The notes beneath the pieces were generated by a model, which saw only the letters and a list, made by a program, of their open reading frames with translations, did not search any database and had not been told where the DNA came from. 64,000 nucleotides of DNA from DAOQVR01 sp035341665 (GTDB lineage: Bacteria; Chloroflexota; Anaerolineae; JAAYZQ01), in the NCBI GenBank assembly GCA_035341665.1, contig DAOQVR010000012.1, positions 62,001 through 126,000 of the forward strand, written 5' to 3'. Shown here in pieces: positions 41,715 to 49,766 of this stretch. Every line of letters begins with the position of its first letter. The stretch's first letter is position 1. Made by a program: the position numbers and the translations under genes.

Positions 41715-42455
41715 ATGCGCGTAGCAGTGATGGGTGACCTCCATGCCAACTTGCCCGCCCTGGAGGCGCTTCTCGAGCACAGCCGCCAGGAGGGCGCCGA
41801 AGCGATCTGGAACCTGGGGGACTTGGTGGGATATGGTGCCTTCCCCGAGGACGTGGTCAAGCGGCTGCGCGCCAGCTATGCGCTCAGCACACTGGGCGCA
41901 TACGATCGTCAGGTCGTTCGCTTTGAGAAGCGCAAGGAGAAGAGGCCCAAGAAGAAGGGCTACGAGGAGTACCAGGTCCTGGAGTGGACCTGGGGCCAGC
42001 TGTCGGGCAAGAGCCGCAAGTACCTCCGCTTCCTATCGCAGGAGATCCGGATGCAGGTGCGCGGCAAGCGTGTGCTGCTCTCGCACGGCGGCCCGGGCGA
42101 CGAGGGCGGCCTTCACACGACTACTGCGGAGAAGCAGCTCGCCAAGGTGGCCCGCGATGCCAAGGCTGACCTCATCCTGTGTGGCTGCTCGCACGAACCC
42201 TTCGCCCGCGTCGTGGACGGTGTCTGGTTTGTGAACCCCGGAAGCGCCGGCCTCCCCACAGACGGCGATCCCCGCGTGTCGTATGCCATCCTCGACCTGG
42301 CACCCGACGCCAGCCAGGTCTATCACCACCGGGTCGAGTATGACGTCGAGCGCCTCATCGCCGAGCTTGAAAAGCACAAGCTGCCGGGAGCACTATCGCG
42401 GGCCTTTCGCGAAGGCCGAACCCTCGAAGCAATCCTGGACTCGCCCTCCGGCTGA
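41715..42455 (+). CDS. Metallophosphoesterase-fold protein with degraded metal site
   Basis: A 246-residue protein of the calcineurin-like (YfcE/MJ0936-type) family: it keeps GDLHANLPAL and LGDLVGYG, then LLSHGGP and NPGSAGLPTDGDPR. However the family's GNHD motif reads GAYD (LSTLGAYDRQVV) and GHTH reads GCSH, so the bridging Asn, the catalytic His and one metal-ligand His are replaced. It is probably weakly active or a binding/sensor protein. A Lys/Glu/Arg-rich insertion (about 75-90) is unusual. Starts 4 bases after ppk1 (ATG 41715), so the two are co-expressed. Confidence 0.82.
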   Translation: MRVAVMGDLHANLPALEALLEHSRQEGAEAIWNLGDLVGYGAFPEDVVKRLRASYALSTLGAYDRQVVRFEKRKEKRPKKKGYEEYQVLEWTWGQLSGKSRKYLRFLSQEIRMQVRGKRVLLSHGGPGDEGGLHTTTAEKQLAKVARDAKADLILCGCSHEPFARVVDGVWFVNPGSAGLPTDGDPRVSYAILDLAPDASQVYHHRVEYDVERLIAELEKHKLPGALSRAFREGRTLEAILDSPSG

Positions 42456-42478
42456 TCGGCCCAAACCGCCGCTCCCCA

Positions 42479-42518
42479 GGATGGGCGGAGGTCCCTTCGG
42501 ATGGGCGAAGGTCTCTGA
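42479..42518. repeat. 20-bp tandem duplication
   Basis: Units 42479-42498 and 42499-42518 share GGATGGGCG-[GA]-AGGTC-[CT]-CT, downstream of the phosphoesterase gene. Confidence 0.6.
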
Positions 42519-42535
42519 CTGAGCCCACCCGCGTC

Positions 42536-42618
42536 TATAGCGCCTTGTGCCCGTCGCACGGGGCCCTGAATCCCTCCCGTCGACCGTAGTGTAGAGCCTT
42601 GTGCCCGTCGCCGCGGCC
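42536..42618. repeat. GTGCCCGT short-repeat cluster, left of the S9 peptidase
   Basis: Two units with the core GCCTTGTGCCCGTCGC (42542-42557 within the first, 42596-42611 within the second), preceded by TAT/TAGTGTAG-like sequence. The same core recurs several times on the far side of the peptidase gene (44590-44735). Confidence 0.6.
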
Positions 42619-42624
42619 TCCCCG

Positions 42625-44526
42625 CTAACTCCCCAGGTGCTCGACGAAGAACCGCACCATCTCCTTATAGCACCGCACCTTGTTCTCGAGCTTGATCACG
42701 TCGTGCCCCTCGTTCTCAAACACCATCAGCGAGACGTCCTTTCCCTGGGCACTCAGCGCCTCGACCAGGTCGCGCGACTCCGCGGCCCGGACCCGCGGGT
42801 CATTCGCCCCCTGGATGACCAGCATCGGGCACGCCAGCTGGTGCAGGTACGTGCTCGGCGACCGCTCGATGTAGAGCTCCCTCTCCTCTTCGGGATGACC
42901 AACCTCCAGGTAGAAATAGGTCCTCCATGCCTCGGGCAGCCGTTCCACAAAGGTCAAGAGGTTGTACGGGCCAAAAAGGTCGATGGCGGCCCTCCACAGC
43001 TCCGGGTGCCGGCCCGCCAGCATCAGCGTCATGTACCCGCCATAGGAGCGCCCGGTGACGCCGGTTCGCGTGAGATCCAGCCGGGGGTCGCTCCGAAGCT
43101 GCCTCCATGCCTCCACATGATCCAGCCGGTCCTGTCCTCCCCAGTCGTGGTCGACCCATTTCATGTAGTCTAGGCCATAGCCGCTGCTGCCCCGGACGTT
43201 CGGCGCAAAGACGGCAAAGCCGTTCATCGTCAGGAATTGGATCAGCGGCATCGAGAACCAAGCAAAGTCTGGGCGCTCCTGGCTCTGCGGCCCCCCGTGG
43301 ATGTAGAAGATGACGGGGCGCGGTCCCTGGTACCCCAGCCCTTCTGCCGGCATGTGCAATCGCGCCGAGATGCGCAGGCCGTCGTGGCTGGTGAACGACG
43401 CATCCTCGCCGGGCGACAGCAGCGCCTGGTCGATTCCCAGGACTCTCTCCTGGGTGTGCTGGCGCAGCGCTCCCTCTTCCACGGTGTAGATCTGCGCGGG
43501 CGACGTGGCAGTGGAGAAGGCGAGCGCATAGCGGCCGGTCGCCTTCTCGCGGGAGATCGACTGCAGCACGCCGTTGCTCAAACGCCCCTCGCCGCACACC
43601 ACCCGGTCAACCCGGAGGCGCAGCATTTCCTCGTCGAAGGTGCCTTCGTACACCCACGAGCAGGCGTCAATGTTGTAGGTGACCAGGTAGCGATCCCCCT
43701 CGAGGTGCTCGAGGTGCGTGAGCTCACCCATGCCCGAGTGCCGGACTCCTTCGATCGCCACCGGACGTATTCCCGCCGGATCGTCGAGTGGCATGTAGCC
43801 CAGCCCATAGCTGTCACTGAACAGCGACGTGAACAGCAGGAGCGCCCGGCCGCTCCCCAGGAAGCTGCAGTAGGCGAACGAGTTCAGCGGCACGCTCTCG
43901 CCCGCCAGCCGTTCCTCGAGGGGCTTGCCGAAGAGCAGCCGCCGCTCACCCGTTGCTCTGTCCAGCAGGTACAGCACGCTGTCTCCGGCGGTGTAGGCAT
44001 CGACCAGCACGATCTGGGTGTAGTCTGCGTTGGCCCCGGCGTAAAAGTTGCCGTACAGGCTCTCGCCCAGGCACTCGATCTCGCCCGTCGCGATGTCTGC
44101 CACGAGCGACTGCTGGAGAGGAGTGCTGCGCGGGTCCACTTGGAAGAAGGCCAGGTTCTTGTCGGCGTCCCCGTGCACCAGATTGACCTGTTGCGCGCGA
44201 AAGCGCTCACTCAGGCTCTGGGGAATGCCGCCCCCCATTGGTATGAGCATCGGCTGGTAGTTCTCGTCTCCGTCCTGGTCGATCATGACCAGGACCTGGT
44301 CCAGGCCCGGGAAGACAAGGAACGAAAGGCCCTCCATCAGGATCGGGTTCTGCAGGGCAATGCCGGGCGGGATGAGTGCCTGTGGCACACTCCCCTCTCT
44401 CAACATCGAGTAGAGGCTCATCCGTCCCGAGAGGTCGCTGATGAAAAAGATCCGGTCGCCGGCAATCTGCGGGCTCATGAAAAGGCGGGCTGCCAGCAGA
44501 GACTCTACGTGGAATGAGGTGGGCAT
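42625..44526 (-). CDS. S9-family serine peptidase (acylaminoacyl/prolyl oligopeptidase-like)
   Basis: A 633-residue cytosolic peptidase: N-terminal beta-propeller (about 1-370) and C-terminal alpha/beta-hydrolase. The nucleophile Ser is in GRSYGGYMTLM, the Asp in QGANDPRV and the His in FENEGHDV; the oxyanion region is FYIHGGPQSQERPDF. Such enzymes release acyl-amino acids or short peptides. No signal peptide. ATG 44526. It has its own promoter and is bracketed on both sides by clusters of the same short repeat. Together with the secreted M6 protease it fits peptide utilisation. Confidence 0.92.
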   Translation of the reverse strand: MPTSFHVESLLAARLFMSPQIAGDRIFFISDLSGRMSLYSMLREGSVPQALIPPGIALQNPILMEGLSFLVFPGLDQVLVMIDQDGDENYQPMLIPMGGGIPQSLSERFRAQQVNLVHGDADKNLAFFQVDPRSTPLQQSLVADIATGEIECLGESLYGNFYAGANADYTQIVLVDAYTAGDSVLYLLDRATGERRLLFGKPLEERLAGESVPLNSFAYCSFLGSGRALLLFTSLFSDSYGLGYMPLDDPAGIRPVAIEGVRHSGMGELTHLEHLEGDRYLVTYNIDACSWVYEGTFDEEMLRLRVDRVVCGEGRLSNGVLQSISREKATGRYALAFSTATSPAQIYTVEEGALRQHTQERVLGIDQALLSPGEDASFTSHDGLRISARLHMPAEGLGYQGPRPVIFYIHGGPQSQERPDFAWFSMPLIQFLTMNGFAVFAPNVRGSSGYGLDYMKWVDHDWGGQDRLDHVEAWRQLRSDPRLDLTRTGVTGRSYGGYMTLMLAGRHPELWRAAIDLFGPYNLLTFVERLPEAWRTYFYLEVGHPEEERELYIERSPSTYLHQLACPMLVIQGANDPRVRAAESRDLVEALSAQGKDVSLMVFENEGHDVIKLENKVRCYKEMVRFFVEHLGS

Positions 44527-44554
44527 GTTCTATCACCTTCCTATGATGGTGCAC

Positions 44555-44583
44555 ATTGTACCTCAGCTGCGCTGCAACCTCAA
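44555..44583 (-). promoter_or_regulatory. Promoter of the S9 peptidase gene
   Basis: Minus strand TTGAGG (44583-44578), 17 bp, TACAAT (44560-44555), about 29 bases upstream of the start codon. Confidence 0.6.
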
Positions 44584-44589
44584 CGGAGG

Positions 44590-44735
44590 GCAGTGCCTCG
44601 TGCCCGTCGCACCGCGCCTCGCGCCGCCGCTAGTAGTGTAGGGCCTTGTGCCCGTGTCCACCCATCGTAGTGCGCGGCCTCGTGCCCGTGGTGTTGCGCC
44701 TCCTCCCCGTCGCACCGTGCCTCGTGCCCGCGTCC
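44590..44735. repeat. GTGCCCGT short-repeat cluster, right of the S9 peptidase
   Basis: At least four irregular units with the core GCCT[TC]GTGCCCGT, about 30-45 bp apart; two are preceded by TAGTG. One unit (TAGTGTAGGGCCTTGTGCCCGT) nearly matches a unit at 42587-42608 left of the gene. Together with the two promoters this accounts for most of the 317-bp gap 44527-44843; no gene is seen in it. Confidence 0.6.
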
Positions 44736-44774
44736 GCGGCGTTGGCGTGGCCCCGCAAGCTGCCGGGCGCCTGC

Positions 44775-44803
44775 TTGCTCCTGCCCCGGCTTTCGGCTAC
44801 AAT
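44775..44803 (+). promoter_or_regulatory. Promoter of the cupin-like/activase genes
   Basis: TTGCTC (44775-44780), 17 bp, TACAAT (44798-44803), about 40 bases before the ATG at 44844. Confidence 0.6.
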
Positions 44804-44843
44804 GGGTAGGCCAACATGCACATGCAACAGCTCAGGAGGACTG

Positions 44844-45191
44844 ATGGAGCTTCGGGTGAGTGACGTTGAGCAGCTCAAGAAACGCGCGCGCAAGCAGGCC
44901 GCTGCCCAGGTCTTTGCCGGAGGCACTGCCGACCTAGCGGTCGAGCTCGGAGCGCTGAGCGGCTGCCGTGCGTCCATTCGGGCTGGCTACGGGCCCCTCA
45001 GTGCAGAGCCTGTGGCGGTCCCAGCCGATCGCCTGATCTGGCTGCTGGACGGGCACGCCGAGGTAGAGAGCCCGTCCGGCCTGATAACGCACCTCAGCCA
45101 GGGCGAGGCCGCCGTGCTGGCGGGCGGTGCTCCCTACCGGCTCGAGTTCCCCGCGCTGACACTCTACCTCTGCATAGAGGCGCAGGCCTAG
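44844..45191 (+). CDS. Small cupin-like protein
   Basis: A 115-residue cytosolic protein. Residues 50-110 have the spacing of a single cupin barrel (LIWLLDGHAEVESPSG, HLSQGEAAVLAGGAPYRLE) but only scattered His/Glu ligands, so a metal site is uncertain. ATG 44844 has CAGGAGG 5 bases upstream. It ends 4 bases before the activase gene, so the two are co-translated. It might sense or protect the activase system; this is inference. Confidence 0.6.
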   Translation: MELRVSDVEQLKKRARKQAAAQVFAGGTADLAVELGALSGCRASIRAGYGPLSAEPVAVPADRLIWLLDGHAEVESPSGLITHLSQGEAAVLAGGAPYRLEFPALTLYLCIEAQA

Positions 45192-45195
45192 TCCC

Positions 45196-46074
45196 GTGCT
45201 CGTCGCCGGCCTCGACATCGGCTCCCGCACCATCGCCCTCGTCGAGTGGGATGGCCTGACCGTCGTGCGCTCTGCCGTGGTCGATACCGGCACCGACCCA
45301 CTCGGCAGCAGCCGCGCGCTGTTGGCTGGGCGGCGCTATGACTGCCTCGTCGCCACGGGCTACGGCCGCAACCTGGCGGCGGAGCGCGAAGTGGCCGGCG
45401 CGGTGATCACCGAGATCAAAGCCTACGGGCTGGGGGTGGCTCACCTCTTTCCCGACGCCGCGACTGTGCTGGACATCGGGGGTCAGGACAGCAAAGCCAT
45501 CCAGATCGGCCCTGGTGGCCGTGTGCTGCGCTTTGAGATGAACGATCGCTGCGCCGCCGGCACCGGTCGCTTCCTGGAGAACATGGCCGGGGCCCTCGGG
45601 ATAGACGTAGCCGGCTTCGGGCCCCTTGCGCTGCGCGCGCCCGGACCGGCTATCCGCATCTCTTCGACATGCACCGTCTTTGCCGAGTCCGAGGTGGTCT
45701 CGCTCATCGCACGGGGAGAGGACAGCCGGCGCGTCGCGCTGGGGCTGCATGAATCGATCGTCGACCGCGTCGCGGGCATGGTGCGGCGCGTGGGTGTGCG
45801 GGAGCGCTTCGTCTTTGCCGGCGGCGTGGCCCTCAACCCCTGCCTTCAACGCCTCTTCTCGCAGGCCCTGGGGGTTCACCTCTCCGTCCCCGAGAACCCT
45901 CAGACAGTCGGCGCCCTCGGAGCCGCGCTCTATGCGGCGGCGACGGTAGCGAAGGATCAGCTGCGCTCGGCGAAAGGTGAACAGCCGCCGCCGGCGCGCG
46001 AAAGGAGGACATGTAGATGGGCAACACGGTCGTCGCAGCCCTGGACGGGACAGGACCTCTCGTCGCCGTGGTGA
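45196..46074 (+). CDS. 2-hydroxyacyl-CoA dehydratase / benzoyl-CoA reductase-type activase (BcrAD/BadFG family)
   Basis: A 292-residue ATP-dependent electron activator of the ASKHA fold. GLDIGSRTIALVEW is phosphate-1, LDIGGQDSKAIQI phosphate-2, GGVALNP the adenosine motif. The two Cys that hold the intersubunit 4Fe-4S cluster are in NDRCAAGTGRFLE and SSTCTVFAESEVV. It uses ATP hydrolysis to push an electron into a dehydratase or reductase. No dehydratase subunits are present in the window. GTG start at 45196. The last ~20 codons overlap the start of the next gene by 58 bases and look unlike the family, which usually ends near ALYA (residue about 250); a late frameshift or read-on is possible. 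Confidence 0.85.
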   Translation: MLVAGLDIGSRTIALVEWDGLTVVRSAVVDTGTDPLGSSRALLAGRRYDCLVATGYGRNLAAEREVAGAVITEIKAYGLGVAHLFPDAATVLDIGGQDSKAIQIGPGGRVLRFEMNDRCAAGTGRFLENMAGALGIDVAGFGPLALRAPGPAIRISSTCTVFAESEVVSLIARGEDSRRVALGLHESIVDRVAGMVRRVGVRERFVFAGGVALNPCLQRLFSQALGVHLSVPENPQTVGALGAALYAAATVAKDQLRSAKGEQPPPARERRTCRWATRSSQPWTGQDLSSPW

Positions 46075-46625
46075 TCATGCTGGCCGGCCTGGCTGTCTGC
46101 TTCTACGGCTTCCGTCTCCTGCGGATCGTCCTTGCCCTGGCCGGCTTCGCCGTTGGGACCTTGCTGGGCTACCTGCTGGCCGGCCTGCTGGGCGTGAGCG
46201 AGGACATGGTGTGGATCGTCGTCCTGCTCGGCGGCGTTATCTGCGGCTTTCTTGCCACGGTTGTGTACAAGCTGGGCGTCTTCCTGCTCGGGGCGGCGGC
46301 CGGCTACTTGTTGGGCAGCATGATTGGCGCTCACCTGGGGGCGAACCTGCCTCTCCTCGTCCCCATCGGCGCCGCGCTGCTGGGTGGCATCCTTGCCCTG
46401 GTCTCCCAGCGAGCCATCGTTGCCCTCGCCACCGCCCTAAGCGGCTCCTGGGTGGCCGTGCGGGCGGGGGCAGCACTGCTGGGAGGAGCCTCCTTGCGGC
46501 TCTCGGACCTCTTCGACGGCGCGCTGGCACCGGGGTCCGGTGGAGCGGCTTCGGTGGGCTTCCTCGTGGCGTGGGGCTTGCTCGCCTTGGCCGGCGCCCT
46601 TGTGCAGCTGCGCGCTCGGAAGTGA
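46017..46625 (+). CDS. DUF4203-like polytopic membrane protein
   Basis: A 202-residue protein with about seven hydrophobic helices, beginning after 15 residues, and repeated glycine-rich G-x3-G packing (GFAVGTLLGYLLAGLLG, GAAAGYLLGSMIGAHLGA). This pattern resembles DUF4203/TMEM198-type proteins of unknown function. ATG 46017 has AAAGGAGG upstream, a strong site lying inside the 3' end of the activase gene. No transport motif can be recognised. Confidence 0.65.
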   Translation: MGNTVVAALDGTGPLVAVVIMLAGLAVCFYGFRLLRIVLALAGFAVGTLLGYLLAGLLGVSEDMVWIVVLLGGVICGFLATVVYKLGVFLLGAAAGYLLGSMIGAHLGANLPLLVPIGAALLGGILALVSQRAIVALATALSGSWVAVRAGAALLGGASLRLSDLFDGALAPGSGGAASVGFLVAWGLLALAGALVQLRARK

Positions 46626-46644
46626 GGGGTATCGGCGCGCGCGA

Positions 46645-47409
46645 CTAGCGGCTCGCAAGAAAGCGCAGGATGCCTCGCGCCACACCCTCGGCCGCTCGAT
46701 CTGAGAGACGAGTCAGAAGGTCGCGATCGCCGTCCATAAAGCCCAGCTCGATGATGGCACCCGGCGTGCCCGGATCGATCTCCCAGAACGCGTGGTAGTC
46801 GGTCATGTCAAAGGTGATGGTGTCCTCGTGCAGCGCGAGCCCGGTTGAGCTCGAGTACTCCTCGACGAGGCAGGCCACCAGCCGGTCCTCTTCGTCGGGA
46901 ATCGCGCTGCTGGCAACCCGCGCCGCCTTGAAGCCAGACAGGCCACCCGACTCGCAGGAGTCGACGTGGATCGATACAAAGGCCGCGGCCTGGTACCCTG
47001 CCAGCTCCTCCGAGAACTCTGGCAGCAGGTCGGCCCTGTATCCCTCCGCCCGGAGGATCCGCACCACCTCCGTCGCCACCTCCAGGTTGATGTCGACTTC
47101 CTCAAGCCCATCCGCGCACACGGCTCCCGAGTCATTCTGCCAGTGTCCGGCCACAATTCCCACGCGCAGCGGCTCAGGCGTCGGGGTTGCACTCGGCCGT
47201 GGCGTCTTCGAGGGACGGGCCGTGCGCGTCGGCTTGGGCGTCCGGGTGGGCAGCGGCGTCTCGGCAGCCTCTGAGCTTGCCGGAGGTGCGGGGGTGTCTG
47301 TTCGGGGAGCGCCCAGGCTCAGCCACAGCACATAGCCAAACCCGAGCAGAAACGCAAACACGAACAGATTTGTGGCCCACGGACGGCGCGCCTTCGGTGT
47401 CTGCCTCAA
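46645..47409 (-). CDS. N-acetylmuramoyl-L-alanine amidase (Amidase_3), membrane-anchored
   Basis: A 254-residue protein: cytosolic start, one membrane anchor (about 14-32), a Thr/Pro/Ser/Lys linker (about 35-80) and an AmiC-type zinc amidase domain (about 82-254). The zinc ligands appear as VAGH, the Glu in EEVDINLEVA and VSIHVDS; the catalytic Glu is in IIELGFMD. It cleaves the amide between muramic acid and stem peptide in the wall. TTG start at 47409 preceded by GGAGGGAG. Convergent with the DUF4203-like gene. Confidence 0.9.
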   Translation of the reverse strand: MRQTPKARRPWATNLFVFAFLLGFGYVLWLSLGAPRTDTPAPPASSEAAETPLPTRTPKPTRTARPSKTPRPSATPTPEPLRVGIVAGHWQNDSGAVCADGLEEVDINLEVATEVVRILRAEGYRADLLPEFSEELAGYQAAAFVSIHVDSCESGGLSGFKAARVASSAIPDEEDRLVACLVEEYSSSTGLALHEDTITFDMTDYHAFWEIDPGTPGAIIELGFMDGDRDLLTRLSDRAAEGVARGILRFLASR

Positions 47410-47562
47410 TGCTCCCTCCCGGATGCCAGCCCACTATACCCCTCAGTTGCGATTCCGTCAAGAAGGCGGCTCACGCCCTCCCGGAAGTACGCCCCGTCGT
47501 CGCCGCACAGGCCCTGGCGCCCGTCACACCCGGCCTTCCCCCCGAGCTCCCATCGCAGCCGC

Positions 47563-47591
47563 TTGCCCCGGCGCCGTCTCTGTGGTAGAAT
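47563..47591 (+). promoter_or_regulatory. Promoter of the DUF6391-like gene / holA
   Basis: TTGCCC (47563-47568), 17 bp, TAGAAT (47586-47591) with extended TGg, about 29 bases before the ATG at 47620. Confidence 0.6.
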
Positions 47592-47619
47592 GCCCCCGCC
47601 ACAGAAAGGATCGCCAACC

Positions 47620-48111
47620 ATGCTTCGACACCTGATTCGCGCCACGCGGCAGAACCATGCCCTGGAGCACGCGACCCTCCACCTCCTGGCCCGGCGCCGG
47701 CCGGGGATCAGGCTCCTGGGCCGCACCTCGCCCTCCGGCTTTGCCGTCATCGGCAAGGTCGATTCTGGCGACCTGCAGCAGGCGGCAGAAGAAGCCCTGT
47801 CACGCCTGCAGCGGGGCGAAGCCCACCTCGCCGTCCATCCCAGCTGCGGCACGAACGCCGTCGTGACCGGCGTGCTTGTCGGAGGCACTGCCTTCCTGGC
47901 CGGAATGGGCAAGTCACGCGCCGCCTGGGATCGCCTGCCGCTGGTCATCCTCCTCTCCACCCTGGCAGCCATAGTCGCCCAACCCCTGGCCCACCTCACC
48001 CAGGAACGTGTCACCACCACGTCCGACCTGGCCGGTGTCTCCATCGGCGGCATGCGCAGGGACGATCAGGCGGGCCTCCCGGTCCACCGCGTGCAGGTGC
48101 AGAGGTCGTAG
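47620..48111 (+). CDS. DUF6391-like small membrane protein
   Basis: A 163-residue protein. The N-terminal part has the conserved-looking NHALEHATLHLLARRRP and a SGFAVIG ... VHPSCGTN segment; two hydrophobic helices follow (about 84-104 and 108-130). This matches the layout of DUF6391 proteins common in Cyanobacteria and Chloroflexota, with no known function. ATG 47620 with AGAAAGGA upstream. holA begins 5 bases after its stop, so they form a transcription unit. Confidence 0.65.
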   Translation: MLRHLIRATRQNHALEHATLHLLARRRPGIRLLGRTSPSGFAVIGKVDSGDLQQAAEEALSRLQRGEAHLAVHPSCGTNAVVTGVLVGGTAFLAGMGKSRAAWDRLPLVILLSTLAAIVAQPLAHLTQERVTTTSDLAGVSIGGMRRDDQAGLPVHRVQVQRS

Positions 48112-48116
48112 GCCCG

Positions 48117-49196
48117 ATGCCTGCCGCCCCCTCGCCTGGCCCGGCATCGCCGCGCGGCGCACCATCCTCACCGCCGCCTGTCAGCGTCTTCTACATCCTA
48201 CACGGGGACGACGATCTGGCCCTAGAGGAGGAGCTGGACAAGCTCAAGCGCGACGTGGCCGCGGCGGCGGACCTGAATTCGCACCTCTTCACCGCCGCGC
48301 AGATCACCATGAGCGAGCTGCGCCATGCCTGCGACACGATACCCTTCCTCGCTGACTGCCGGCTTGTGATGGTCCGCGGCCTGCTCGAGCGCCTGGAGCC
48401 CGCGCGTAAGTCCAGGGACCAGCAGCCAGCCGTACAGGAGGATCCGGCCTGGAAGAGCGCCTTCCTCGCGGACCTCCTGGCCTACCTCCCCCATGTCCCG
48501 CCCACGACGCGCCTCATCTTCGTGGAGCGCAAGTCTCTCGACGCATCACACCGGGTCCTCAAGCTCGCACGCGAGCTGGGGTTGCGGGAGAAGACCCATC
48601 TCATAGAGTGCAAGCGGCCCAAGCTGAGCGATCTGCCCCGCAGGATCACACAGCTCGTAGGTGAGCGCCAGGGTAAGATCACCCCTGAGGCCGCCAGGCT
48701 CCTTGCCGACCTCATCGGGCCCGACATGCGGCTGCTCCATGCCGAGCTTGACAAGCTCCTGGCCTATGCCGAGGGCAGGCCGATCTCGGCCCAGGACGTG
48801 CAGGCGCTGGTCAGCCAGGCGCGCGAGGCCGTCATCTTCGATCTGACCGATTGCCTGGCGCGCCGGGAGACGGCGAGCGCGCTGCGCATCACCCATCATC
48901 TGCTCGATGACGGGGCCGAACCCCTCTACGTCATCTCCATGCTGGCCCGGCAGGTCCGCATCCTCATACAGGTTGGGGGGCTGCGCTCCGAGCGGCTGAG
49001 CCGGGATCAGATCGTCGCCCGGCTTGGCCTGCACCCCTATGCCGTGGACAAAGCACTCGCCCAGGCAGGCAGCTTCTCGACGGAGCAGCTCCAAGCCGCG
49101 CACCACCGGATCGTCTCGGCCGACTGGGCCATCAAGACGGGCGAGATCGAGCCGCCTTTGGCGCTTGACCTGCTCGTGGTGGACCTGAGCCGCTAG
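48117..49196 (+). CDS. holA: DNA polymerase III subunit delta
   Basis: A 359-residue clamp-loader subunit that opens the sliding clamp. It has the family start FYILHGDDDLALEEELDKLK, the RLIFVE strand, the LADLIGPDMRLLHAELDKLLAYA helix region and the EAVIFDLTDCLARRE / LYVISMLARQVRILI C-terminal collar domain. AAA+-like fold without a functional Walker A, as expected for delta. The first 22 residues are Pro/Ala/Ser-rich, so the true start may be a later codon. Its TAG shares CTAG with the convergent gene. Confidence 0.9.
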   Translation: MPAAPSPGPASPRGAPSSPPPVSVFYILHGDDDLALEEELDKLKRDVAAAADLNSHLFTAAQITMSELRHACDTIPFLADCRLVMVRGLLERLEPARKSRDQQPAVQEDPAWKSAFLADLLAYLPHVPPTTRLIFVERKSLDASHRVLKLARELGLREKTHLIECKRPKLSDLPRRITQLVGERQGKITPEAARLLADLIGPDMRLLHAELDKLLAYAEGRPISAQDVQALVSQAREAVIFDLTDCLARRETASALRITHHLLDDGAEPLYVISMLARQVRILIQVGGLRSERLSRDQIVARLGLHPYAVDKALAQAGSFSTEQLQAAHHRIVSADWAIKTGEIEPPLALDLLVVDLSR

Positions 49197-49651
49197 CCCG
49201 CGGCGGCCTTGGCGGCCGGTCTCCGGCTCCGATCTGCTCGGCGGGCGGCCAAAGCCTCCTGCAGGCGTCTCCCTTCTTCCGCTCGCTTCAGGCTTGCCGT
49301 CGCCCGAGAGCGCTGCGTGACTGCGCCAGCCGGAAGGGTGGCGCTCGACGGGGCCGGACACAGCGTGTCGCCCTCATCCCGCGCGGCCTCGCCCGGCGCT
49401 GCCTCCTCCTCGCCGAGCCAGAAGTGACCCGGCGGGATCCGCGAGGTCGGCGACAGCCGGATGAGGACGGCGACACCCTCCTCAACCTCGCACTGCACGT
49501 CCACCTGGGCGTCACCGAGCGCAGAGGCGTGTACATAACACACAGTGGGGGCGTGTCCCACCTTCTCCCGGTAGCGGCACGCGGCCCGCTTCACCTTTTC
49601 GGGCAGACCCGTTTGACCATCGGCGTCGTACCACAGCAGTCCACTTCGCAT
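49193..49651 (-). CDS. Conserved-looking hypothetical protein behind a LexA box
   Basis: A 152-residue cytosolic protein I cannot assign. Residues 1-85 look folded (MRSGLLWYDADG, KVKRAACRYREKVGHAPTVCYVH, IPPGHFWLGEE); residues 86-152 are a low-complexity Ala/Arg/Glu tail, likely disordered and basic at the end. ATG 49651 has GGGAGG 6 bases upstream. A consensus -35/-10 promoter and a GAACAGATGTTC palindrome at the transcription start indicate SOS control. A role in DNA-damage response is therefore likely, but the biochemical function is unknown. Confidence 0.7.
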   Translation of the reverse strand: MRSGLLWYDADGQTGLPEKVKRAACRYREKVGHAPTVCYVHASALGDAQVDVQCEVEEGVAVLIRLSPTSRIPPGHFWLGEEEAAPGEAARDEGDTLCPAPSSATLPAGAVTQRSRATASLKRAEEGRRLQEALAARRADRSRRPAAKAAAG

Positions 49652-49673
49652 GGCTCACCTCCCTGCCTTGACG

Positions 49674-49685
49674 GAACATCTGTTC
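49674..49685. promoter_or_regulatory. LexA (SOS) box, Gram-positive/Cheo type
   Basis: GAACATCTGTTC on the plus strand, GAACAGATGTTC on the minus: it fits GAAC-N4-GTTC and the RNRY spacer of the Bacillus-type consensus. It sits 9-20 bases downstream of the -10 box of the minus-strand gene. A partial copy (AAATGTTC) lies between the -35 and -10. Confidence 0.7.
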
Positions 49686-49693
49686 TTGCCCTC

Positions 49694-49723
49694 ATTGTAC
49701 CAGAACATTTGTGCTGTTGTCAA
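49694..49723 (-). promoter_or_regulatory. Promoter of the LexA-box gene
   Basis: Minus strand TTGACA (49723-49718), 18 bp, TACAAT (49699-49694) with TGg before it. The LexA box follows immediately. Confidence 0.7.
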
Positions 49724-49766
49724 TAGCCTGGAGGCTTTTTTTCGCGCTGCTCTTCACCCCGCGGGC

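Noticed and set aside
43237..44517. A 426-codon plus-strand open frame opposite the S9 peptidase
   Set aside because: Antisense to a gene with intact catalytic motifs; the translation is Gln/Arg/His-rich without domains.
42536..44735. Possible CRISPR array at the GTGCCCGT repeats
   Set aside because: Units are short, irregular in spacing and sequence, split by a gene, and no cas gene is present.
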